A stretch of DNA of 64,000 bases, from the NCBI RefSeq assembly GCF_003731765.1, contig NZ_MOAL01000008.1, forward strand, positions 434,001 to 498,000. Reading direction: 5' to 3'. The notes under the pieces were generated by a model, which did no database searches, was not told the origin of the DNA, and saw only the letters and a list, made by a program, of their open reading frames with translations. The translations under genes were made by a program, and so were the position numbers. The stretch comes from Pseudomonas chlororaphis. GTDB lineage: Bacteria > Pseudomonadota > Gammaproteobacteria > Pseudomonadales > Pseudomonadaceae. Positions 7,954 through 14,974 of the stretch are shown here, one piece after another. Numbering within the stretch: position 1 is the stretch's first letter; each line of letters begins with the position of its first letter.

Positions 7954-9753
7954 CTAACTATCCAACCTGAGCACGGCAAGGAAGGCTTCTTGTGGAATTT
8001 CCACGTTGCCCACTTGCTTCATGCGTTTCTTACCGGCCTTCTGCTTCTCCAACAGCTTGCGCTTACGGCTAACGTCACCACCGTAGCATTTGGCCAGTAC
8101 GTTCTTTCTGAGGGCCTTGACCGTTGTCCGCGCCACAATCTGCCCGCCAATGGCGGCCTGGATTGCCACGTCAAACATCTGCCGAGGAATCAGTTCTTTC
8201 ATCTTTTCGGTCAACGCACGCCCTTTGTAGTGGGCGTTGTCACGGTGCACGATCAACGCCAGGGCATCGACTTTCTCACCGTTGATCAGCACATCCAGCT
8301 TGACCAGATTAGCCGACTGATAACGATCGAAATGGTAATCCAGCGAAGCATAGCCACGGCTGGTGGATTTCAGTCGGTCGAAGAAGTCCAGCACCACTTC
8401 GTTCATCGGCAAGTCGTAGGTCACTTGGACCTGGGTGCCGAGGAACAACATGTCGTGCTGCACGCCACGCTTCTCGATGCACAGGGTTATGACGTTACCC
8501 AGGTGCTCTTGCGGCACAAGAATGTTGGCCCGCACGATCGGCTCGCGCATGTCTTCAATGGCCGACAGGTCTGGAAGCTTGGACGGGTTGTCGACGTAAA
8601 TCGTTTCACCGTTCTTCAGCAGCAGCTCGAAAATAACCGTCGGCGCGGTGGTGATCAGGTCCAGGTCGTATTCACGCTCCAGGCGCTCCTGAATGATCTC
8701 CATGTGCAGCATGCCGAGGAAGCCGCAACGGAAGCCAAAGCCCAGGGCGTCTGAGCTTTCCGGGGTGTACTGCAGCGACGAGTCGTTCAGGGTGAGCTTT
8801 TGCAGGGCTTCACGGAAGTCTTCGAAGTCGTCGGAGCTGACCGGGAACAGGCCGGCATAAACCTGCGGCTGGATACGTTTGAAGCCAGGCAGCACTTCCA
8901 CGTCCGGCGTCGAGCTCAGGGTCAGGGTATCGCCAACTGGCGCACCGTGAATGTCCTTGATGCCCGCAATGATGAAGCCCACTTCACCGGCCTTGAGGTC
9001 AACGGTGGCGGTGTGCTTCGGATTGAACACACCGACGCTGTCCACCAAGTGGATCTTGCCGGTGGATTTGACCAGGATCTTGTCGCCTTTCTTCACCCGA
9101 CCGTGGCGCACACGTACCAAGGAGACAACGCCCAGGTAGTTGTCGAACCAGGAGTCGATGATCAGCGCTTGCAGCGGGTCTTCGATATTGCCGGTAGGCG
9201 CCGGAATGGTGGTCACCAGGCGCTCGAGCACCTCGTCCACGCCCAAACCGGTCTTGGCGCTGCAGGTCACGGCGTCGGTCGCATCGATGCCAATGATCTT
9301 CTCGATCTCTTCCTTGACCCGCTCCGGATCGGCCTGTGGCAGGTCGATCTTGTTCAGGACAGGCATCACCTCGAGGCCTTGCTCGATGGCGGTGTAGCAG
9401 TTGGCAACCGACTGGGCTTCAACGCCCTGGCCGGCATCGACCACCAGCAACGCACCTTCACAGGCCGCCAGGGAACGGCTGACTTCATAGGTGAAGTCCA
9501 CGTGGCCCGGGGTATCAATGAAGTTCAACTGGTAGTTCACACCGTCTTTGGCTTTGTAATAGAGGGTGACGCTGTGGGCCTTGATGGTGATCCCGCGTTC
9601 ACGCTCGAGGTCCATGGAGTCCAGAACCTGGGCTTCCATTTCACGCTCGGCCAGGCCGCCGCACATCTGGATAAAGCGATCGGCCAGAGTCGACTTGCCA
9701 TGGTCAATGTGGGCGATGATGGAGAAATTGCGGATATGACTCAAATCACTCAC
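7954..9753 (-). CDS. lepA: Elongation factor 4 (LepA), ribosomal back-translocase GTPase
   Basis: LepA is a translational GTPase that binds ribosomes and affects translocation or initiation under stress. The 599-residue product from GTG 9753 (SDLSHIRNFSIIAHIDHGKST) has G1 AHIDHGKS, G3 DTPGHVDF and G4 NKIDLPQ, the EF-G-like domains, and the LepA-specific C terminus (KCYGGDVSRKRKLLEKQK). The frame is open upstream to 9828, but the extra 25 residues are not family-like, so GTG 9753 is chosen. In other pseudomonads lepA follows algU-mucABCD; here the next gene upstream is lptG. Confidence 0.97.
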   Translation of the reverse strand: MSDLSHIRNFSIIAHIDHGKSTLADRFIQMCGGLAEREMEAQVLDSMDLERERGITIKAHSVTLYYKAKDGVNYQLNFIDTPGHVDFTYEVSRSLAACEGALLVVDAGQGVEAQSVANCYTAIEQGLEVMPVLNKIDLPQADPERVKEEIEKIIGIDATDAVTCSAKTGLGVDEVLERLVTTIPAPTGNIEDPLQALIIDSWFDNYLGVVSLVRVRHGRVKKGDKILVKSTGKIHLVDSVGVFNPKHTATVDLKAGEVGFIIAGIKDIHGAPVGDTLTLSSTPDVEVLPGFKRIQPQVYAGLFPVSSDDFEDFREALQKLTLNDSSLQYTPESSDALGFGFRCGFLGMLHMEIIQERLEREYDLDLITTAPTVIFELLLKNGETIYVDNPSKLPDLSAIEDMREPIVRANILVPQEHLGNVITLCIEKRGVQHDMLFLGTQVQVTYDLPMNEVVLDFFDRLKSTSRGYASLDYHFDRYQSANLVKLDVLINGEKVDALALIVHRDNAHYKGRALTEKMKELIPRQMFDVAIQAAIGGQIVARTTVKALRKNVLAKCYGGDVSRKRKLLEKQKAGKKRMKQVGNVEIPQEAFLAVLRLDS

Positions 9754-9862
9754 GGATGAACACTCAAAAAGGCTGCAGGCAAGGCCCGCCGAAAAATAGC
9801 CGGGAATTGTACCTGATACTCGGCGCAAGCGTCACGTTCGCCTGTCAGCGGTTGTCAAATGC

Positions 9863-9892
9863 AAAACGCCCCGGTCTGGCGACCGGGGCGTT
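9863..9892 (-). terminator. Rho-independent terminator of lptF-lptG
   Basis: AACGCCCCGGTC (9865-9876) pairs perfectly with GACCGGGGCGTT (9881-9892) around the loop TGGC. Read leftward from lptG, the 12-bp GC-rich stem runs into TTTTGC. It separates lptG from the lepA operon. Confidence 0.85.
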
Positions 9893-9921
9893 GGCGTTAC
9901 AGCAGGCGGCGGGCGCCGCGA

Positions 9922-10983
9922 TCAACCGGCCCGGCGTAGCAACCAGAAGCCCGCCACAGCACAGATCCCCGCCGGCACCAGCACCGCGAACAGCGGCGAA
10001 AAGCCGAAGACCAGGCTCGACGGCCCCAGCAGGTCCTGAGCGATGCGGAAGGTGAAGCCCACCAGCACACCGGTGAACACCCGTTGCCCCAGGGTCACCG
10101 AGCGCAGCGGCCCAAAGATGAAGGAAATCGCCATCAGCACCAGCGCGGCGGTCACCAGCGGCTGCAACACTTTGACCCAGAACGCCAGCCAATAACGACC
10201 GTTGTTCAGGCCCTGGTCGGCCAGGTAATGGATGTAGCCCCACAAGCCGCTGATCGACAACGACTCCGGCGCCATCACCACAGTGCTGAGCAATTGCGGG
10301 CTCAAGGCCACGTCCCAACGCTCTTCAGGCACCTTGATGACTTCGGTATGCCCTTCACGGAAGTAAGTGGTGGTCACATCCGTCAGTTGCCAGTAGTCCT
10401 TCTCGTAACGGGCCTGCCGGGCAAAACTCGACGACAGCATGTGCCGTTGGTCATCGAAGTGGTAACGGGTCACGCCATACAACAGGCCGCTGGGTTGCAC
10501 GGCGTTGATGTGAATGAACTCTTCGCCCTGGCGGTGCCACAGGCCATGCTTGGAGCTTTGCGCATCGCCGGAGCCCTGGGCCAGGGCACGATTGGCCTGG
10601 GCCTGGCTTTCAGTGGCAGGCGCCACGTATTCGCCAATCAGGATCCCCGCCAGCATCAGCACCAGCATCGGCTTCATCACCGCCCAGACGATGCGTCCGA
10701 CGGACACCCCGGCGGCGCGCATGATGGTCAGCTCACTGTTGCTGGCCAGGCTGCCCAGGCCGATCAGGCAGCCGATCAGCCCTGCCATCGGCAGCATCTC
10801 GTAAAGACGCCGAGGCGCGGTCAGCAACACGTACCCCAGCACGTCCATCACGGTGTAGCTGTCGCTGACGCTGCCCATTTCATCGATAAAGGCAAACAGC
10901 GAGGCCAGCCCGAGAATGATCCCCAGGACGGCCAGGATAGCCAGCAGCACACTGCTGCCGATGTAACGATCGAGCTTAACCAC
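9922..10983 (-). CDS. lptG: LPS export ABC transporter permease LptG
   Basis: LptG is one of the two membrane subunits of LptB2FG, which extracts LPS from the inner membrane and pushes it along the LptC-A-D bridge. The product from GTG 10983 (VKLDRYIGSSVLLAILAV) is 353 residues. Three membrane helices precede and three follow a periplasmic beta-jellyroll region (about residues 130-265), with the typical C-terminal block FGPLRSVTLGQRVFTGVLVG. Its start overlaps the lptF stop by 8 bases. An upstream ATG at 11004 would lie deeper inside lptF and is less likely. Confidence 0.95.
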   Translation of the reverse strand: MVKLDRYIGSSVLLAILAVLGIILGLASLFAFIDEMGSVSDSYTVMDVLGYVLLTAPRRLYEMLPMAGLIGCLIGLGSLASNSELTIMRAAGVSVGRIVWAVMKPMLVLMLAGILIGEYVAPATESQAQANRALAQGSGDAQSSKHGLWHRQGEEFIHINAVQPSGLLYGVTRYHFDDQRHMLSSSFARQARYEKDYWQLTDVTTTYFREGHTEVIKVPEERWDVALSPQLLSTVVMAPESLSISGLWGYIHYLADQGLNNGRYWLAFWVKVLQPLVTAALVLMAISFIFGPLRSVTLGQRVFTGVLVGFTFRIAQDLLGPSSLVFGFSPLFAVLVPAGICAVAGFWLLRRAG

Positions 10984-12094
10984 GGGCCATCTCCTTCTCG
11001 CCACGGCGACCGGCCAGTTTCAAGCGCAACGGCTCCCAGTACATCAGCCCCAGGCCGATCAGCAAGAACAGCAAGTGCACCCACCACAGCCCCAGGGACG
11101 GCGACAACTTGCCCTTTTCCAGGGCGCCACGGGCGGCAATCAGGATGGTCAGGTAAGCCATATAAAGAAGAATCGCCGGAATCAGCTTGAGGAAACGTCC
11201 CTGGCGCGGGTTGACCCGGGATAGGGGCACCGCCATCAGGGTCACGATGAACACCAGCAGCGGCAGGGAGAAACGCCACTGCAACTCGGCATGGGCGCGC
11301 ACATCACTCTTGCTCAGCAGGTCACGGGTGGACATGGCGTCACGATCGGTCACTTCGTCGCTCACGTCCGGCTTGGCCAGCAGCACGCCATAGGTGTCGT
11401 ACTGGATCACCCGGTAGTCAGCCTCGCCCGGGTTACCGTCATAGCGATAACCGTTTTCCAGGATCAGGTAGCGACTGCCGTCGGGACGGATGTCCTGGTG
11501 GCCCTTCTCGGCCACCAGCACAGAGATGCCCTCGTCCTTTTTCTGCTGGCTCAGGCGCTTCTCGGAAATGAACACACCACCCAGGCGGGCACGGTCTTCG
11601 GACAACTGCTCGGTGTAGGTGACCCGAGTGCCGTCGTTCAGGGCCTGGAAGCGCCCCGGCACCAGGGTGTCAAATTCGGTCAGGGCGTCTTGCTTGTTCA
11701 GCAGCAACTGGAACTGGTTGGCTCCTTGGGGCGCCAGGCCCAGGCTCAGCCAGGCCACCAGCAGGGCCACCAGGGTGGCCGGAATCATGGTGATGCCCAA
11801 CAGGCGTTGCTGGCTCATACCGGTGGCCGAAAGCACGGTCATCTCGCTTTCGAGATAGAGCCGGCCATAGGCCAGGAGGATGCCGAGGAACAGGCCCAGC
11901 GGCAGGATCAGCTGCAGAAAACCCGGCAGGCGAAAGCCCATGATCAGAAACAGCGAACCGGGGTCCAGTGCGCCAGAAGCCGCTTGCGCCAGGTACTTGA
12001 CGAAACGACCGCTCATGATGATGACCAGCAGCACCGCGCTCACGGCACTCAGGGTCAGCAGGACTTCGCGGGATAGATAACGAAAGACGATCAA
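10976..12094 (-). CDS. lptF: LPS export ABC transporter permease LptF
   Basis: LptF pairs with LptG in the LPS extractor. The 372-residue product from TTG 12094 begins IVFRYLSREVLLTLSAVSAV, with helices near residues 10-32, 50-75 and 95-118, a periplasmic domain, and three C-terminal helices (LPLLVFIVTLMAVPLSRVNPR). I prefer TTG 12094 because GGAG lies 8 bases upstream; GTG 12103 is in frame but sits directly on that ribosome site. A good sigma70 promoter lies at 12188-12216. Transcription diverges from pepA, the conserved order in Pseudomonas. Confidence 0.94.
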   Translation of the reverse strand: MIVFRYLSREVLLTLSAVSAVLLVIIMSGRFVKYLAQAASGALDPGSLFLIMGFRLPGFLQLILPLGLFLGILLAYGRLYLESEMTVLSATGMSQQRLLGITMIPATLVALLVAWLSLGLAPQGANQFQLLLNKQDALTEFDTLVPGRFQALNDGTRVTYTEQLSEDRARLGGVFISEKRLSQQKKDEGISVLVAEKGHQDIRPDGSRYLILENGYRYDGNPGEADYRVIQYDTYGVLLAKPDVSDEVTDRDAMSTRDLLSKSDVRAHAELQWRFSLPLLVFIVTLMAVPLSRVNPRQGRFLKLIPAILLYMAYLTILIAARGALEKGKLSPSLGLWWVHLLFLLIGLGLMYWEPLRLKLAGRRGEKEMARG

Positions 12095-12396
12095 ACCAGA
12101 CACTCCAGGGTTGTCAGGCTAAGGCGGCCAAACAAGCAAACGTATCGAGCCGGCCCAGGACGCTGAGCCGCCGAAAAAAGATGGCGCATTATCCTGTGAT
12201 TGCATGCGCCTGTCACTGCGCTTGCTCAGGCAGGGCTCTAAAGCACCGCACGAGGGTTGTCAGCCTTGGGCAGCGAGGTTCAAACTGGCGGCTTTGTCGT
12301 CGGTGCCTGGCGACCCCTTCTTCTATATAGACATAGACAATTTCGGCGCAGGGCCTTGAAGCCCGCGCTCTTTGACCACTGACTCAGGGACCCGAC
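12095..12396. promoter_or_regulatory. lptF/pepA divergent intergenic region
   Basis: These 302 bases contain no convincing gene. The lptF side has a clear sigma70-type promoter, listed separately. On the pepA side, an AT-rich patch TTCTATATAGACATAGAC at 12321-12338 is a possible -10 region, but I see no matching -35. Confidence 0.5.
12188..12216 (-). promoter_or_regulatory. Sigma70 promoter of lptF-lptG
   Basis: Read on the minus strand, GTGACA (12211-12216) is separated by exactly 17 bases from GATAAT (12188-12193); each matches the consensus at five of six positions. Transcription would start near 12181, leaving a leader of almost 90 bases before lptF. Confidence 0.7.
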
Positions 12397-13887
12397 ATGG
12401 AACTGGTTGTAAAAAGCGTTAGCCCGCAAACCTTGAAAACCGCCACCCTGGTCGTCGCCGTCGGCGAAGGCCGCAAGCTTGGCAGTGTCGCCCAACAACT
12501 CGACGAACTGAGCGGCGGCGCCATCAGCGCAGTGCTCAAGCGCGGCGACCTGGCCGGCAAGGTCGGTCAGAGCCTGCTGCTGCACACTGTCGCCAACCTC
12601 AAGGCCGAACGCGTGCTGCTGGTGGGCATCGGCAAAGACGCCGAACTGGGCGATCGCCCGTTCCGCAAGATCATCAGCTCGGTACTCAACACCCTTAAAG
12701 GTCTGGGCGGCAGCGACGCTGCATTGGCCCTGGACGAAGTCGTGGTCAAAGGCCGCGACAGCTACGGCAAAACCCGCCTGCTGGCGGAAACCCTGGTGGA
12801 CGGCCAATACAGTTTCGACCAATTCAAGAGCCAGAAAGCCGAACCCCGGGCCTTGAAGAAAATCACCCTGCTGACCATCAAGGCCGCCCAGGCTGAAGTC
12901 GAGCGCGCCGTGACCCACGCCACCGCCATCGCCCATGGCATGGCCTTCACCCGCGACCTGGGCAACCTGCCACCAAACATCTGCCACCCGACGTTCCTTG
13001 GCGAACAGGCCAAGGCTCTGGGCAAGGAGTTCAAAGGCCTGAAGGTTGAGGTCTTCGACGAGAAGAAAATCAAAGAACTGGGCATGGGCTCGTTCTACGC
13101 CGTGGGCCAGGGCAGCGACCAGCCACCACGTCTGATCGTCATGCAATACAACGGCGGCAAGAAATCCGAGAAGCCCTTCGCCCTGGTCGGCAAAGGCATC
13201 ACCTTCGACACCGGCGGCATCAGCCTCAAGCCGGGCGCCGGCATGGATGAAATGAAGTACGACATGGGCGGCGCGGCCAGCGTCTTCGGGACCCTGCGCG
13301 CAGTGCTCGAACTCAAGCTGCCGATCAACCTGGTGTGCATCCTGGCCTGCGCCGAGAACATGCCCAGCGGTGGCGCGGCCCGCCCTGGCGACATTGTCAC
13401 CACCATGAGCGGCCAGACCGTGGAAATCCTCAACACCGACGCCGAAGGCCGCCTGGTGCTGTGCGACGCCCTGACCTACGCCGAGCGCTTCAAGCCTCAA
13501 TCGGTGATCGACATCGCCACCCTGACCGGCGCCTGCATCGTTGCCCTGGGCTCCCACACCTCGGGCCTGCTGGGCAACAACGACGAGCTGATCGGCCAAC
13601 TGCTGAGCGCCGGCCAACAGGCTGACGACCGCGCCTGGCAACTGCCGCTGTTCGACGAGTACCAGGAGCAACTGGACAGCCCGTTCGCCGACATCGCCAA
13701 CATCGGCGGGCCTAAAGCCGGCACCATCACCGCCGCCTGCTTCCTGTCGCGCTTCGCCAAGCAATTCAACTGGGCGCATCTGGACATCGCCGGCACCGCC
13801 TGGACCAGCGGCGGCAAGGACAAAGGCGCCACTGGCCGCCCAGTTCCCCTGCTGACCCAGTACCTGCTGGACCGTGCCAAAGCCTGA
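12397..13887 (+). CDS. pepA: Leucyl aminopeptidase (M17), also known as a DNA-binding regulator in Pseudomonas
   Basis: PepA is a hexameric two-metal aminopeptidase that removes N-terminal residues, preferring Leu. The 496-residue protein has the M17 signature NTDAEGRLVL, the metal-ligand block KGITFDTGGISLKPGAGMDEMKYDMGG (shown in part as FDTGGISLKPG), and SVIDIATLTGACIVALG. The N-terminal domain (residues 1-170) is the macrodomain-like half. In P. aeruginosa the homologue (PhpA) also affects algD expression, which is worth recalling because algD is in this window. It is followed by holC, as in other pseudomonads. Confidence 0.97.
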   Translation: MELVVKSVSPQTLKTATLVVAVGEGRKLGSVAQQLDELSGGAISAVLKRGDLAGKVGQSLLLHTVANLKAERVLLVGIGKDAELGDRPFRKIISSVLNTLKGLGGSDAALALDEVVVKGRDSYGKTRLLAETLVDGQYSFDQFKSQKAEPRALKKITLLTIKAAQAEVERAVTHATAIAHGMAFTRDLGNLPPNICHPTFLGEQAKALGKEFKGLKVEVFDEKKIKELGMGSFYAVGQGSDQPPRLIVMQYNGGKKSEKPFALVGKGITFDTGGISLKPGAGMDEMKYDMGGAASVFGTLRAVLELKLPINLVCILACAENMPSGGAARPGDIVTTMSGQTVEILNTDAEGRLVLCDALTYAERFKPQSVIDIATLTGACIVALGSHTSGLLGNNDELIGQLLSAGQQADDRAWQLPLFDEYQEQLDSPFADIANIGGPKAGTITAACFLSRFAKQFNWAHLDIAGTAWTSGGKDKGATGRPVPLLTQYLLDRAKA

Positions 13888-13947
13888 AAACCATGACCTC
13901 GAAGGGCGCCGTCGATCGGCGGCGCTTTTCCAGGCTCAGGAACCGCA

Positions 13948-14376
13948 ATGACCAAAGTCGACTTCTATATCCTGCCCAGCGCGGATCCTTCAGCGCGCCT
14001 GGATTTCGCCTGCAAGCTCACTGAAAAAGCCTGGCGCATGGGCCACCGTATCTACCTGCATTGCAGCGATGCCGAACAACGCGACGACCTGGACGCCCGC
14101 CTGTGGCGCTTCAAGGGTGAAACCTTCGTGCCCCACGGCCCGGCGGAAAGCGAGCCCGACAGCCTGATCGTCCTGGGGCTGAGTGAAGACCCAGGCACGC
14201 ACAACGACCTGCTGGTAAACCTGGACTTGAAAGTGCCGGCCTTTGCCGGACGTTTCGCCCGGATTGCCGAGGTGGTGGTGGAAGATCCGACTATTCGTCA
14301 GGCCGCCCGCGAGAGTTTCCGTTTCTACCGCGAACAGGGCTATCCTCTGCAAGATCACCGTTTACAGCGACTCTGA
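13948..14376 (+). CDS. holC: DNA polymerase III chi subunit
   Basis: Chi links the clamp loader to SSB through the psi subunit. The 142-residue protein begins MTKVDFYILPSADPSARLDF and keeps the family blocks ACKLTEKAWRMGHRIYLHC, LWRFKGETFVPH, NLDLKVPAFAGRFARIAEVV and FRFYREQGYPLQDHRL. It follows pepA by 60 bases; a GC-rich hairpin with TTTT at about 13913-13930 in that gap may weakly terminate pepA. The next gene starts 7 bases after its stop. Confidence 0.93.
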   Translation: MTKVDFYILPSADPSARLDFACKLTEKAWRMGHRIYLHCSDAEQRDDLDARLWRFKGETFVPHGPAESEPDSLIVLGLSEDPGTHNDLLVNLDLKVPAFAGRFARIAEVVVEDPTIRQAARESFRFYREQGYPLQDHRLQRL

Positions 14377-14383
14377 GCACCCG

Positions 14384-14839
14384 ATGGACACTTCCAATCC
14401 GCTGCAAAAGTCCGCGCACCTGCTGGATGACCTCGAGTCGATCCGCCAACTGCTCGGCGATGACAACCTGCAACCGCCACTGCTGACCGAGACCGTCAGC
14501 GGCGATGTGCAAATCCCCCTGCTGTTCGACCTGGTCGGCGACAAGCAACCGGTCGCCGCCGCTGAAACCCCAGAACCTTCCCCCGCCCCGGTTCAGCCTC
14601 CCGCAGCCAGCCCTGCCCCTGCTCCCACTCCGGCTCCCGCCGCCGCGCCAGCACCGGCCGTCGTCAACAAAGGGCCTGACGCCCTGCTGCACCTGGACAG
14701 CGAACTGCGCGCCGCCGCGCAATTGATCATGCAAGACGTGATCGACGACTTCGCCCCCCATATCGAAACCGAAATCAAGCGTCGCCTTGAAGCCAGGATG
14801 GAACGGTTGCTCGCCGCAGCGACCAGTCACAAGTCCTGA
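14384..14839 (+). CDS. Conserved uncharacterised protein between holC and valS
   Basis: This 151-residue acidic protein begins 7 bases after holC at ATG 14384 and is almost certainly co-expressed with it. Three regions are visible: an N-terminal segment (about residues 1-55, SAHLLDDLESIRQLLGDD); a Pro/Ala-rich linker (about 60-95); and a C-terminal helical segment (about 100-145, LRAAAQLIMQDVIDDFAPHIETEI). No signal peptide or membrane segment is seen. A gene in this position is conserved in Pseudomonas (PA3833 in PAO1, as I recall). It is not recognisably the psi subunit HolD. A role near the replisome is only a neighbourhood guess. Confidence 0.85.
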   Translation: MDTSNPLQKSAHLLDDLESIRQLLGDDNLQPPLLTETVSGDVQIPLLFDLVGDKQPVAAAETPEPSPAPVQPPAASPAPAPTPAPAAAPAPAVVNKGPDALLHLDSELRAAAQLIMQDVIDDFAPHIETEIKRRLEARMERLLAAATSHKS

Positions 14840-14868
14840 GCCACCGTCGCCAGCCGCACGAAAAGCCG

Positions 14869-14886
14869 AGGCGCAGCGCGCCTTTT
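14869..14886 (+). terminator. Terminator after the holC operon
   Basis: AGGCGC (14869-14874) pairs with GCGCCT (14878-14883) around AGC, followed by a short U-run (TTTT). The flanking AAAAG and CTTTT extend the symmetry. It lies about 30 bases after the preceding gene and ahead of the valS promoter. Confidence 0.55.
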
Positions 14887-14925
14887 GCCGCTGATGGCTG
14901 GTAGCTTGCGGCTGGGCGGGTCCGC

Positions 14926-14931
14926 TATACT
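14926..14931 (+). promoter_or_regulatory. Probable -10 element of valS
   Basis: TATACT is a near-consensus -10 placed to start transcription around 14938, about 37 bases before the valS ATG. The -35 is weak (CTTGCG-like at 14905-14910). Confidence 0.45.
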
Positions 14932-14974
14932 TCCCGGCTTTTCCTGAATAAATGCCAATAGGGTCCCGCCGCGC

